Notes: generated from the sequence alone by a model not told the origin. Positions 34,153 to 46,721 are shown, numbered from the stretch's first letter. The stretch is 64,000 nt of DNA from Posidonia oceanica (GCA_037176725.1 JAZBRS010000026.1:100981501-101045500); one strand, 5' to 3'. Made by a program: numbers and translations.

Positions 34153-36660
34153 TTGGTGTCAGGGGAGATACCGACTTCGGTCTCTCCTTCCCTTGCTTTG
34201 ACGTCTGCTATCTCTTCTCCACTTTTGGTGCAAGAGACTTCCCAGCTCCTCTATTTTGAACAAGGGCATACCCTAGTCGATCTGGAGCTTGTCATCGAGT
34301 TAACCGTGATGACCGCCACTCGGGCTCCAGGAGCGTCGCCTTCTATTCCATCCCAAGGCCTTCCCATCTCGGGAATTCAGCCTTCTACGACTGCCTTTTG
34401 CATAGGGTCTCCTCCTATTGACCCCTCTGTTTCTGTGCCCCCTTTGGCGGACACCTTTTTACATCCCTGCTTATCGGTCGACGAGTCCTCTACCTCGCAA
34501 GCACAACGTCTGTTGGCTAAGGCCGAGAGACTGCAAAGCATGGCTCTTGCACTCGACCCTACTGTGGCCCACTCTTCCCGTCCAACCACCGAGGTTCTGG
34601 TGCAGCCCACTTTAGCTCTGCAGGCTCACCACACTACACTTTCACCCTTGGAATTGTCCCAGCTCCTCACAGCTTCGGCAATGTGGGTGCCTTATTTGCC
34701 TCCTGTGTCTGCACAACACTATCCACTGCATGCTACTCCATCACTTGGTGGCCAATCCTATGGATTGGCGCGAGCACAGCACCCACAGAGCCTGTTGCCC
34801 GGCACTGTGCCGGTGCAACAGCTGTTGCTCCCTCACATTGCTCATTACACTGCACAGCATATAGTCTATTCATCCCCTTTGCATCAGGTTCAGACCCCCG
34901 TATGCATCTCACAACACTACTCACAATCACACGGGTATGCTGGCCCTCACGCCTCAACACCAGGTGGCGTGATGGTGGATTCGGAGGAGCGCTTTCACGT
35001 GACCCATACAGCATACGCAGCCCCTGCCTCTGCTGCACAACCATTGCCAGTAGCAACTTCAGATCCCGTCCTCGCCAGGTTGGGAAATCTAGAAAGTGCA
35101 CTTCGTCAAGTGCAAGGCACAGACCGCCAATCCTACCGTTTCTGGGACCTCTGTCTCTTTCCAGTGGCGACACTCCCAGCGAAGTTCCGTATCCCAAAAT
35201 TCAAAAATTATAATGGTAGAGGCTATCCTATTTCACATCTGAAGGCTTACTGCAGAGACGTTCCTTAGCTTCGCACTGACGACAGGCTCCTGCTTTGTTT
35301 GTTCCAGAAGAGTCTGACTGGCCCCGCGCTCAAGTGGTTCACTTCTCTTGACATGGCCGCGATCCAGACTTGAAACGACCTTTCCCAATCTTTCCTTGGG
35401 CAGTATTCCTTCAACCTCGACTTGATCCCCAAGCGAGAGGATCTTGTCGCCATCCGGTAGAGGCCCCAAGAGCCATTCGGGGAGTATGTCGGTCGCTGGC
35501 GCTCCAAAGCCGCCTACGTCAGAGATAGACCCTTTGTCGAGGAATCTATTGACATGATCGTCAAAGGGGCGCAGCCAGCGACTGGGGCTCTACTTGCCAT
35601 CCAACGGGTCACTAGTCTTGCATTGCTGATTAGATTTGGTGCCCGTGTGGAAAGCTTACTACAAAGTGGGAATTTCCCTGCAGTTGCTGCAATAGCTGGG
35701 CAGATCAACAACAACTCCAACAGCAATCGCCACAGCGGCACCCGCAACAGAGACCCCGCTCTTGGCTACTCCGAACAACACGCCGTCGCATACGTCGAAT
35801 CTCCCACAGTGCCTGCCTATGCAGTGAGTCAGCCAGACTCTATCTCGCTAGATTACGCACATAGTTTTGCACACACTACCACCGTCGAGCTCGTGCATCA
35901 CATCATACTCGCTTGACAAGGACTCCAACCAGGGCAAAGATGACCTCGTCTGGCCGAGTGTGATTACACCCCTCTGGCTGAACCACTAGGCGTCATCTTC
36001 CCTCAAGTTGAGTCACTCCTAAGACTCCTGGCTATCCATCCACCACCGAACCCCCCTCCGCGGTAGCATGACATGGATCAGTTCTGCAGCTTCCATCGGG
36101 CCACCGGGCACTTGACGGATGACTGCCTCACTTTACGGGATGCCGTTCAGCGCTTGATCGATCGAAAGATCATCAGCGTTGACGCGCAGGAGGCAACACC
36201 TGCACATACACTTGCACCAGCACTTGCACAGCTTAGTGTAGCCAACCCTCCCTCTTCCAACCTTGCAGGCTTCAAAGATGTCGGAACCTCGGGGGTTTTC
36301 ACCCTCACACCAGTCCTCTCTGAGTTCAGCTCTGCCCCGGTGGATCCTTTCGATCCCATCAGCGCAATATCCTTTGCCTACTTTTCCTAGCTCATCCGAG
36401 GGACGCTCGGAGATGCAGCAGCAGCGTCAACAGCAAGCCCAACCGTAGCACTGTCCAGGTCAGCATCTCCCCCAACCCTACCAGCTCTAGTGCTTCCCGC
36501 ACTGCCATCCACAGCTCCAGCAGTTCTAATGCTCCCTGCACTGCCCTCAGTAGCTCCAGCAGCCCTAGGGCTCCCCACACTACCGACACAGACCCCGTCG
36601 ACAGCGCCAGTAGTGTAGGAGTGGATCCAGCACCTCCCTCCCGAGGTTGCTGACAGGTAA
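34153..36660 (+). pseudogene. gag: Element D gag (single frame with stops)
   Basis: One frame runs about 836 codons from ATG at 34,153 to TAA at 36,658. It is interrupted by several nonsense codons (35,266, 35,458, 36,388 and others) but no frameshift was seen. The N-terminal third is Pro/Ser/Thr-rich. The gag core appears as FRIPKFKNYNGRGYP, PISHLKAYCRDVP, LTGPALKWFTSL and EPFGEYVGRWRSKAA. A knuckle-like block CSFHRATGHLTDDC lies near 36,085. A Pro/Ala/Leu-rich repeat (LPALPS.AP) precedes the end. It would package element RNA. It matches element C's gag. A GACAGGTAAGG donor-like site overlaps the final stop. Confidence 0.82.
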
Positions 36661-36809
36661 GGCCCTTTTACCTCTCTTTTGATTTCTACATCGTCTTTTC
36701 TTTTATTTCCATTTTGTTTTGTGTTTTTCTTGCCCAACGGAAAACCATAGAAAACATAAAATCTGAAAAAAAAACCAAAAAAACATGCGTTCCTTCTTTT
36801 CATCACCGG

Positions 36810-37145
36810 GCTGGCAGCCCTAACTGCTCGACGATAAGTCCATCAACTTGTCATTTGGGCTGGCAACCCTAACTGCTCGGTTGACGCCCGTCAAAGTGTC
36901 TATCTGGCCTGGTAGCTCTAACTATTCGGTGATGGGTCCGTCAACTCATCACTGGGCTAGCAGCCCTAACTACTCGGCGATAAGTCCGTCAACTTGTCAT
37001 TCGGGCTGGCAGTCCTAACTGCTCGCTTGACGCCCGTCAAAGTGTCTATTTGGCCTGATAGCCCTAACTATCTGGCGATGGGTCCGTCAACTCATCACCA
37101 GGCTGGCAGCCCTAACTGCTCGGCGATAGGTCCGTCAACTTATCA
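36810..37145 (+). repeat. Tandem repeats with GGCAGCCCTAACTGCTCGG (element D, block 1)
   Basis: About six units of 45-60 bp read GGGCTGGCAGCCCTAACTGC then CGGCGATAAGTCCGTCAACT. GGGCTGGCAGCCC is nearly self-complementary. Related units fill block 2. Confidence 0.85.
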
Positions 37146-38615
37146 TCTCTGCACATATCTATTACTTCTTGCATGCATGTACATATCTTTTCTTGCATCC
37201 TGGAAAACACAAAAAAAAAACACAAAAAAATCAAAAAGAACAAAAACTACAAAAACATGTCCCTTCTACTGGTTTCCCCCTTTATGTTTTCCTAAAGCAA
37301 AAACCATAAAAATCACAAAACCAACAAAAATCCAAAAACATATGTAAAACCCACAAAACACATAAACATTTGCATAATCACAAAAAACCGGCTTTTGGAC
37401 GCTACAAGCAACGCCGAGAGGGTGTCACACATTGATGATCTCAAGCAGAACTCACTCGAGCAGTGCCATCTCTTTGCATGTGGCCACGAGTGAGACTGAG
37501 AGCACAACAGAGCATCTCGCTGAGCTAAAAACTCCCAGAAGCGAGATCCACCCTATCAAGAGAGTCCATAGACATGGAGAGGACCAAAGCAGAGCAGAGC
37601 ATAGCTAGAGGATGCTTGTACATACAGCAGAGGCTGAAGGTGTACACCGACCAGCCAAACTCTTAATGCCTCATTCGGAACTGCTACCCCAAGAGGGCGA
37701 AGACATGCATATCCAAAAGAATAGAGATCATGTGAGCCAAGAATATGATAACATGATATGCATGCTGAGCATAAAAGAAAAAATGAAGAAAGAAGTTGAA
37801 GAAAGAAGGCGCTCATGAGAGGAGTGACTCGGACAAGCATCAAAGCCCCCTCAACTTTCAATGCCAAGCACCACATCGTCAACTGCACGGGATACATCAT
37901 CAGGAGGACCTGGCCCCACCCTCCAAGTGCAGCAGCACACTCCAATCCCTTATGCAGACAACAACTACCTCCCTGGCAGGCTAGATGCAACTCCAGTCAC
38001 TCATGAGGGAAAAAGAAATATCTATCTAAGAGCGTCAAAAGCGGTAGTCGGTCCCCGAGGAGTTAAGAAGGAGGCTATGAAGCTACATCCAACGCTTCTA
38101 CTACCAATAGGCAGCCGAAGGCTATACTCTGCAAAGCTGAGGCCTCATCCTGAACTAAGAGTGAGAACGAGAGCCACCGACCACAACTTGACATGGCGTT
38201 GCTTGAGGATCGAGGTCTCCTGAATCAGAAATGCAGAAGCATCCTCTCGGCATCAGCTGTTTTTAATCCAAAGCCACAAAAACATGCATGCATAATAAAC
38301 TACTTTCCTTTCTCCCTGTTTTTGAAAATTGGAGCCAAGGACGAGCACTTTTTGCCTGACCTCGCTCAGAAGCTCTGCGCTTTTCAAAATTTGCCGCCCA
38401 CCGCGTTGGGTAGGTCCTTGATGACCGACATGTCCCTTGTTTGCCGCCCCGTGGCGTTGCATCACATGCCCGTGCTGAGACCAATGCACACCCACCACAA
38501 TGGGTCCCCTGTTTTCCTTCTTGTATCCCTCATGCTTCCTTTGCATTTGCATCGCACCGACCCGCTGCATTCCCCACCGACATTGCACATTGCATGATGA
38601 GCCCCTACATCCATG
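37146..38615 (+). other. Unassigned middle segment of element D
   Basis: A-rich stretches (37,200-37,390) are followed by a mixed-composition region with short ORFs on both strands. I recognise no domain. A decayed extra gene is possible, because A and E carry extra genes at this position, but nothing in the translations supports one. Confidence 0.5.
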
Positions 38616-38619
38616 TCTT

Positions 38620-39830
38620 TATCAGGCTAACAGCCTTAACTGCCCGGTTGATGCCCATTAAAATGTCTTTATTGGGCTGATAGCCCCAACTATCCGGCGA
38701 TGAGTCCGTTAACTCCTCACCGGACTGGTACCCCCTAACTACTTGACTGACAAACCTGTTAGTGTTGTCTCCACCATGCATTTCGATGCTAAGGGTGCTT
38801 CGGCTGTCCCTTGGTATCTTTCATTGATACTAGGGGCATCTTTATTTTGCTGTCCCATGGTATCCCATTTCCATCTGCATCGGGTTGACAACCCCAACTA
38901 TTACGGGAGCGTCTACGGACCTCTGCCACACCTTCGGGTATGGTATTCTCGTTGCATTCGTGGTTACAAGTCATCCCACTTGTCACCACCTCTCTTGCCT
39001 GACAGGCTCGCTGGCCTGTTAATGCCTTCGATACCAAGTGCGTCTGGCAGCCACTTGGTATCATCTCGCCATCACAAGACTGATAGCCCCAACTATCCGG
39101 TGATGAGTCCGTTAACTCCTCAGTGGGCTGATAGCCCCAACTATCTGGCGATGAGTCCGTTAACTCCTCACCGGGCTGGTACCCCTTAATTACTCGGCTG
39201 ACAAACCCATTAGTGTTGTCTCCACCTTGCATTTCGATGCCAAGGGCGCCTCGGCTGTCCCCTGGTATCTTTCATCGATACCAGGGGCATCTTTATTTTG
39301 CTGTCCCATGGTATCCCATTTCCATTTGCATTTGGGCTGACATTCCTAACTGTTACGGGAGCATCTACGGACCTCTACCACACCTTTGGGTATGGTATTC
39401 CCATTGCATTCATGGTTACAAGTCATCCCACTTCTCACCACCTCTCTTTCCTAACAGACTCGCTGGCCTGTCAATGCCTTCGATACCAAGTGCATCTGGC
39501 AGCCACTTGGTATCATCTCGCCATCACAGGGCAGATAGCCCCAACTATCCGGCGATGAGTCTGTTAACTCCTCAGCGGGCTAGTAGCCCCAACTATCCCG
39601 CGATGAGTCCGTTAACTCATCAGCAGGCTGATAGCCCTAACTATCTGGTGATGAGTTCGTTAACTCGTCAACAGGGCTGATAGCCCCAACTATCCAGTGA
39701 TGAGTCCATTAACTCCTCGCGGGCTGATAGCCTTAACTATCTGGCGATGGGTCCGTCAACTCATCACAGGGCTGGCAGCCCTAACTGCTCAGCGATAGGT
39801 TTGTTAACTTATCACCTTTCGTCATAGTGT
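38620..39830 (+). repeat. Tandem and higher-order repeats of element D, block 2
   Basis: Short units (GGGCTGATAGCCCCAACTAT then CCGGCGATGAGTCCGTTAAC) are combined with a larger duplication of 451 bp, seen from AGTGTTGTCTCCACC at 38,761 and 39,212. The larger unit includes the GGTGCTTCGGCTGTCCCTTGG block shared with element A. Confidence 0.88.
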
Positions 39831-40790
39831 AATAGCATTCTGTTACATGGCATTAGCATCTCATCAGATGACATCATGCAGCTTCTTTGTATCCTCCGTA
39901 GAGTCAGTCCTAGTGTTGCATTTCATCATCACACGGACATCGTGCACCTAGGACTCGACCCCTTGGGTCGTGTACTACTTAAGGTACCATCCTCAGCACC
40001 CGCAACTCTACGCAGCTTGCCTGCTTTGGATGATACTCGCAGTAGTGCGCGATTCGGATCGTTTCCTCAGTTTCACGTGCCCGGCGTCACGCTGTATATA
40101 TACTGCATTTCACTGCATAACATCCCATCACACTGCATTCTCATTGCGCTGCTACTCCTCTATAGTCATTACCCCAACTTCCGCATTCCGTTTTCCCAGA
40201 CATTGTGTGCTTAGGAGGTTGAACCCCTGGTTCGTGCATTGCTTAAAGTGGTATCTTCGGCATCCCGTGGCTTCCTTACAGCCAGCCAGCTTGAGATAAC
40301 ACCCATGGTAGTGCACGCCTAGGATCGCTTCCTTGGCATTACGTGCCCGTCACTGCATGCACATCCACAGCATCTTACTTTCAACACTTGCATCGCCTTC
40401 GCCTCGAGGAGTTCCCAGCGAATGGCACCCCCATGATGAAGCTACTTTAGCTCAGCGCACTTAAATCGTCTGGCTACTTTGGCCCGGCGAGCTTGCATTG
40501 CATTTTTTCCGCCACCACCACGTGCATGCATCGCCCGCTTTCTCCTAGTGGAGTACAGCGCAACGAGCATTAGTGTAAGCATCACATCTGCATTAGCACC
40601 GCACACTAGCCTTGCATTGGCGTCGCATCCTAGTGTCGACATTAGCATTTGCATTGTGGCAACGAGTCATGATTTTCGGTGCATCCACCGAATAAGTGAC
40701 TCACGCCCACAGCAATTGGCGTCCTACTGGCATCAGGAGGGGTGTCTTGTCTACCCTGAGCAGCGGCCTCGGTCCCCTTGGCCTCGCTCA
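39831..40790 (+). other. 3' spacer of element D
   Basis: No gene is seen. From about 40,535 it is homologous to the end of element A's internal region (8,770-9,038). Confidence 0.65.
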
Positions 40791-40800
40791 AGGAGGGGCA
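40791..40800 (+). promoter_or_regulatory. Polypurine tract of element D
   Basis: AGGAGGGGCA, identical to A's tract, lies two bases before the 3' LTR. Confidence 0.88.
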
Positions 40801-40802
40801 TT

Positions 40803-43127
40803 TGTAGACACCCCAATTTGGCAGATTTCGCTAAGGGATCAAGCTCAGAAATCCAAAACCCTACTTTCCACCAAAACCCCATCCAAACCATAAAACTCAA
40901 CCAAAACCCCAGCGTTTCTCACCCAACACAACTTAGGCCCATTAGAAACCAACTTAGGTCCATTAGAAGCCCTACTGAGACAGGAGGGTCCAGCCACCAA
41001 TCACACAGGTGACTGGACTCTGTTGTCGCCACTAGTAGTGGCGACTCAACCTGTCGCCACTAATAGAGGCGACTAGGCTAGGTCGTCGCCTACGATTGCG
41101 GTGACTAACCTATTCGTGCTTCTCCCACTCGAACTGCTGCCTCCCAAGACCTGCAACTGCACCACCCGCTCGTTGCCGTGCACGCCATGCTTGACAAAGT
41201 GCCTGCCACGCCCTGCCACCCACTCCTGTGCATGCCACGTCTTGACACCGTCATCCTCGTGCAGAGGGCCGATCAAAGCAACAAAACCACGACCTTTCTC
41301 TCACAACGAAACAGTGGACACAAGGGGAGGAAGCCATTTTTCACACACGCTCACCCCCATCCACACATGGCCGGCCATCTCCCTTGCCCTCCACAACGAT
41401 CCAAAGCCACCAGAAAACCCCTCTGAGCGATCCCCGAGCTTCCACGGACGCCGACATAAACTTCCCCAGGCTTCCCAAGCCTCGGAGCATCCTTCGCGCC
41501 ATCATCTTCCCCAACTCTGGCGATCCACCCGAACTCCGGCAAGCCACCCCAAAGCTCCGTCCGATGTCGCATTCTCCTTCCTCGCACACCAGGAAGTACC
41601 TCCGAACGTCCTCGAGCACGTTCCTGCACCGCCGAGCCGCCGCCGCTCCCTCCAGCGCCGCCGCAACCTCCGTGCCATCCAACTCCAGCGAGTCACGTCA
41701 GGAGGCACGTCTGTGCCTCCACACAAGTACGAAACCACTCTATTTCCCTCCCTGGATCTCCCTCTAGCTCTCTCAGCCTCCTACGAGCGCCATGGTGGCA
41801 TCTCACGGCCCATCGGCCTCCCCAAGTCCGGCAGACATGGTCGTCGCCGGTGAGAAGTGGAGCGAGGTGGTTAGAGCGAGCCACTCGTCTGTTTTCAATT
41901 CTGATTACATGCTCGCGTTCGTGGGAATGTCGTGAAGTTTCCTCGATCGCCATCGGTCTCTTTCATGCCGCCGTTGGGGTAGATCTTGGCGTCAAAGTCC
42001 GACCCTCGAACTGTTGCCGGTCGGAGTTTGGGCCACCGTATCTCGCAGCCTAGGCAACCATTTTGCTTGTTTATTATATGCTTGTATGTGTGGATGAATG
42101 CTCTTTCGTTTCATGTATTTAGTCTTCCATTTTGCATGGCCACAGATGAGAGGTTTGGCTCTGAAGTTCGCCGTGCGAACTGCCTGTGCTGCTGGTTCAA
42201 GCGTCGCTTGTAGCAGCGGCTAGCTTGGTTTTCCGGGCAGCTTTCGCGCCGACTTCACGCCGGCATATCTCTCAGTCTGGGCATCCATTTTATTTTCCAT
42301 TTGCATGGTTTTGATCTCTGTTATACCCTTTGTACTGCCATGCATTCAGTTTTTTGATTAGATTTGCTAGCGTTTCCGAGGCTTTGGAGTCGTCTGTCTA
42401 GGAGCCTGCACCAGGTCCAGCCGCCGCTCCATCCGGCAACCTTTGCTGCCGCTGTCGCTCCGGCAGGTGTCGTCCTTCGTCGCCATGAGAGTAGGCCACT
42501 GGTCTTATCGCCCCAACAGTAGGCGACTGATCCCTCCAACCAGACAGTAGCCATAAACCCTTATTTACTGCTCTGATTTTCCTTCCACTTAGCATTAAAC
42601 TCTCTTTTAGCTCTTTACTCACTTTGTCATTGCATCTTGGCATCTTAGCCTTAATCATCCATGTTTAACATGTTTTCCACTAAGCATAGCATGTTCTCAA
42701 ATGGCATTTAGGTAAGCAAGGCATACATTAGGCATGCATAGCATTATCGCCTACGGGCGTATAGTTAAAGGCAAGTATTTGCCGAAATTCCTGCATATGC
42801 GAGCGATTAGCCTTGATAAACCGATTCCTTGGGTGTGTCGGGGGTGCCTAACACCTTCCCCATACGTAATAGGAGTCCTTACCCTTTCTTTGGCCTGTAA
42901 TGACCATTATGCCCTTATCCTAGGCGCGAGTCATTTTATTTTGCATAGCATCGCATCCCCTTGCATGTTTTCTATGCTTTCCTCAGTTTTCCTCGTCTTC
43001 CTGATAATAGACTAGGTGGCGACCCTATTTTGTCTTATCTTTGCTTCCCTTCTTCAAGGCGCTATCCGTGAGGACGTCTTCTCTTTCGGACCCCTCCGGT
43101 CCAGATCTGTGGGATCAGGCATTCACA
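40803..43127 (+). mobile_element. Element D 3' LTR
   Basis: The LTR starts TGTAGACACCCCAATTTGGC and ends GGCATTCACA, matching the 5' LTR. About 400 bp (42,541-42,941 against 32,388-32,788) show no difference by eye, while other parts differ at many sites. The hairpin module is at 42,836-42,860 and a PBS-like TGGCGACC at 43,017. Confidence 0.9.
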
Positions 43128-43131
43128 CTTG

Positions 43132-43370
43132 CGTATAACGTTTTGCCTTCTTTGGGGTGTTGGACGCATCAGTTTACATAGACAATGTTTTTGCCTCTCG
43201 ACGTGTTGGACGGCCCAGCTCATGCGTATAATGTTGATTGGTTTAAAACTTTCGTTTTACACAGCAGGCAGGCATCCTTTCTTCCTCTTCTCCTCTTCTC
43301 CGGCAACAGCGACCTCCTCTCCTCTGGCATCGTCTTCCTGATTCCGGAGTGGTCCCTTCTTTTGTTCAAA
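43132..43370 (+). promoter_or_regulatory. Upstream region of the antisense PMD gene
   Basis: The region contains GTTGGACGCATCAG (43,159) and GTTGGACGGCCCAGC (43,204), with GCGTATAATGTTG after them, all variants of the shared motif. A TTTAAAA TATA-like box lies at 43,242, about 130 bp before the ATG. A promoter role is inferred. Confidence 0.45.
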
Positions 43371-46300
43371 ATGGAGAAACGGATTTCCCACTTCTATTCA
43401 CGGGCGGCAAAACATGCCCGAACAGAGCCCGGGCCTTCGACTCCCGGCGAGCCTGCGTTGGAGGCTCCAGCGACTGCCCTGATTATAGAGGAGACGATGG
43501 CAATGACAGTGGAGGCTGGTGCTGGGGCTGCGGGTGGCAGAGCTACGGCCGTGGAGACCGTTATCAGGGCTACGGGCGGTGATGCTGTGGCTACAGAGCT
43601 GGTGGTCGTAGGTGGGGACGCCGGTGACGCGACTGGGGCGACGGTTGTGGCTGTAGGGGTGGTGGCCGCAGTGACTGAGGTGGTGGTGACTGGTGGGGAT
43701 GCCGCGGAGGCCAAGGTGGTGGCCGGGGTAGAGGGCAACAATGCCATGGAGGTCGAGGCAGTGGCTGCAGGCACCGTGGCTACAGGCACCATGGTTGCAG
43801 TGACAGAGATGGGGGCTGCCGGCGATGACGCTGTGGAGGCTGGGGTAGTTCTGAGTGCGAGCATCGGCGATTCCACTAGTTCCAAGGAGGAGGACTCAGG
43901 GGAGGACTCAGAGGAGACGGTTTTGGAGGAGGAGGTGCCGGAGGTGGCGCCTGTTGACCCTCTGGTCGCTCAGTTTGGTGAGGACGATGGGTGGTACCGC
44001 AACATTTTGGATTTCATCCAGCAGGAGAAGGAGGGTGGTGCTTTGGATCCCCTGGACTTTTGGTGGGCCCAGATTCCTTATGACGAGGTTCAGGCATCGA
44101 GACCACGTAGCGACGCATCCCGGATTGAGTATGCCACTACCACCTTGGCATTGAGAGGACAGGTAACCTTCCTTTCAATCTTTTTCTCATTTAATTTGAT
44201 TATATCTGCCTGCTTGACAATTCTCTTTTTTCTTGCAGAGTCGGGCCCCGACGGTGGTTCGGTGTTACTGGGGGCGGGTCCGTCGATCCTATGACATGCT
44301 AGCTCCCTTTCAGCAGGAGCATCTAGGAGAGATGGGATTTGGGCACTTCTTGTCCATTCTCGACTTCTCCCTACGACCCATGTTCCTGGAGGCAGTGGCG
44401 GAGCGGTATGACTTCCGGACCAGCTCCATAGTTACGAGGGTGGGCGAGTTCGTCCTTTCACTGGAGGACATGGCTCAGCTGACTGGCCTACAGGTGACAG
44501 GTCGCTTGGTGATCGGACGGGTTCGCTCGGATTATACTACCATGGTGAGGGAGTTGGTAGGCAGGCAGGTGACTATGCATGGGCACCAGCTCTTAGTCAT
44601 TTCCTCTACAGTCCGCCAAGTCGAGGAGTTGGCAGTGACGGTGGCTGAGCCAAGCGTGGAGGCTAACTAGCAGGTCTAGGCCTTCCTGTTGGTGCTGTTT
44701 GGGGAGGTCCTCTTCTCCCATGCTTCCTCAAAGCTGTCTGCCGTCATCATGCCTCTTTTGGCGAATTTGGATCAAGTAGGGGAGTATGCTTGGGGAGCAG
44801 CTAGCTTAGCTCACATGTACTCGACCCTCTTCCGCTTCATCGATGGCAGTTCTCGTCAGTTGGGCGTGAACTTACCTTTCCTCCAGGTAAAATAATATGC
44901 TAGTTTGCTTGCTTGTGAATACTTCTTGCACGATATGATATAATAACTGAACACTTATGTTTCTTATGGATATGTGGGCGTGGGATCACTTCACCTTCTT
45001 GCGACCCACTCCTCCTCCTGTTCCTTCGGCGGGCGTACCTTTCCCCCGAGGATTATTCTAGGTTGATGCTGAGCAAGCCCTCGAGCCAGCAGATGACAAT
45101 CGCTATGTCGGTTGTCTGCTTTTCGAGTTGCTAGTCCTAGCTCAGGTAATTTGATTCTTTTCTCCTTTCTGCTTCTGCTTATTCATTCATCTGATGTTCC
45201 TTTTGTTCTTTTCAGGTGGTCTGGTGCCCCTATGCTAAGAGGGAACATGAGGACGTCCTAGAGATTGCCCATGATCGGGTCGTCTTCTTACCAAGGACAT
45301 TTGGATCCACTGCTGGAACCATTTCCATTTCCAGCAGATCAGTAGGGCGCTTCAGCAGTTAGGGCACTAGTAGATTCAGCCTCTCCCTCCTCCTCACAGG
45401 GTTTGGCAAGAGACTCGAGGTGGAGGTAGCCGTGCTTGTCACTGGGTCGACGTCTACGGCCTATAGCTGCTGGACTAGGCTCGTCATGGCTCTCCTACTC
45501 CGGTGGACGCAACAGAGGAGGACGAGGCTGCCTGGGCTGGATGGATGGATGTTGAGTTCTCTTCGTTGATGATCTTCCACCGGACTCACTTCCTTAGGAG
45601 CTCGAACCTTCCTATGGGGGACTCAGACCCTAGGGAGGCCGTGATGTCCCGAGCGGCACTGCTGGCGGAGGCTTAATCGTATCGTGCCCAGTTGGAGATA
45701 GCAGTGAGCTTTTAAATTTCATTTATAACCTGCCAATTCAATTTGCTAACTTGCTTCTTTTCTTTTTGTAGCTCAAGGCTGGAGACAAGCAGGCTCAATG
45801 GGAGCGGGGCTTCACTCAGCAGCTCTCTGCTCTGACTGGGGAGATTGAGCACCTCCGTGCTTCTGCCTCTCAGGTAGATTTGAATTTTTAGAGCTTTTAT
45901 AACCTGATTATGAACTGTAGCTAACTGTATATTTTCCTTCTTTGCAGCCTTCTACTAGTTCTATGCCTCCTCCGGATCACTCGGAGGAGTTCTCCTGATT
46001 CTAGGATACGGTATAAATATTTATTTTTTTCTGCTCTCGATTAAGTCCTTTCTTGATTTTAACATTGTTGCCTACAGATTGCTTATCGGGAGAACGAGTT
46101 GAAGGAGCAGGCTAGTGACTTTATTGCTGCTAGCTCAGTCAGGAGACTGGAGGAGTTGGAGGGGATTGTCACCTCTCAGGCCACTCGCATCCAGGAGTTG
46201 GAGCAGCGGGCTGAGGAGAGGAACTCTGAGATTGCGAGGCTGACTCTACAATAGCAGGCTCCCCCGATGACTGGTCCGTTTATAGAGGTTATCGAGCTAC

Positions 46301-46721
46301 GGGGGCAACTCGCTAGTGTTCAAGCGGTACGACTGGCCTTATCCTATCTTCATTTCTTTGTCTTTGCTTGTATTTGACATTCTGATTGCCATTTCCATAG
46401 GGTTTGGATGGTACTGTAGACATCATCTCGTAGCTTGAGGGCGAGGTGAGTCACTACCGGAAGCATGCCTTTGTGAGTGGTGCTATTGCAGGGTGGCCAG
46501 TTCCTCCTCTGCCGATGCTTGATCCGAGGCATCATTCGGGTAGTCGTCGCTCTCGAGCCACTTCTAGGGCTCCCTTTGGTGGTTCCGTCCATCAGTCTCC
46601 TCGGCCTCCTGCTATTCCTCCTTCAGTTCCAGAGGATGAGGGAGAGAGTGTCAGTCAATCTCCTTGGCCTCCTGCTGCTCCTTCTTCAGTTCCAGAGGGT
46701 GAGGGAGAGAGTTTCCCTTAG
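43371..46721 (+). pseudogene. Antisense plant mobile domain (PMD) gene of element E, with introns
   Basis: The start is ATG 43,371. Exon 1 (264 codons, to 44,162) encodes a Gly/Ala/Val-rich, then acidic, region. Intron 1 is 44,163-44,238 (GTAACC...TTGCAG, phase 0). Exon 2 (44,239-44,886) carries the PMD signature: FGHFLSILDFSLRPMFLEA, then FVLSLEDMAQLTGL and later YAWGAASLAHMY. Further exons carry WAWDHFTFLRP (44,969-45,145), VVWCPYAKREHED (from 45,216) and FHFQQISRALQQLG. Coiled-coil-like exons follow (45,772-45,873; 46,078-46,325) and a Pro/Ser-rich last exon ends at 46,721. Several introns have good GT-AG ends; one acceptor (before 44,969) is mutated. Stops (44,668 and others) and a frameshift near 45,290 inactivate it. 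PMD proteins (MAIN/MAIL type) are nuclear. It runs antisense to E's pol. Confidence 0.8.

Larger units (their letters stand above)
30636..43127 (+). mobile_element. Element D: full-length gag-only LTR retrotransposon inserted in E
   Basis: D is 12.5 kb with LTRs at 30,636-32,974 and 40,803-43,127, PBS at 32,978, gag at 34,153-36,660, two tandem-repeat zones and a polypurine tract at 40,791. No protease, RT or integrase is found, so it would need enzymes from a relative such as A/C. The flanks are CCTGC and CTTGC, a target duplication with one mismatch. Its gag, 3' spacer and LTR module match the A/C lineage. Confidence 0.85.

Noticed and set aside
37556..38223. Possible extra gene in D (ORFs of 120-144 codons on both strands)
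   Set aside because: No recognisable family block and no intron or promoter signals; left as unassigned sequence.
43185..43370. Upstream extension of the PMD exon 1 frame
   Set aside because: The 62 extra codons fall in the motif/TATA-like region; ATG 43,371 fits the gene context better.
43394..43885. 163-codon minus-strand ORF rich in Ala/Thr/Pro
   Set aside because: It is the complement of the Gly/Ala/Val-rich first exon of the PMD gene.
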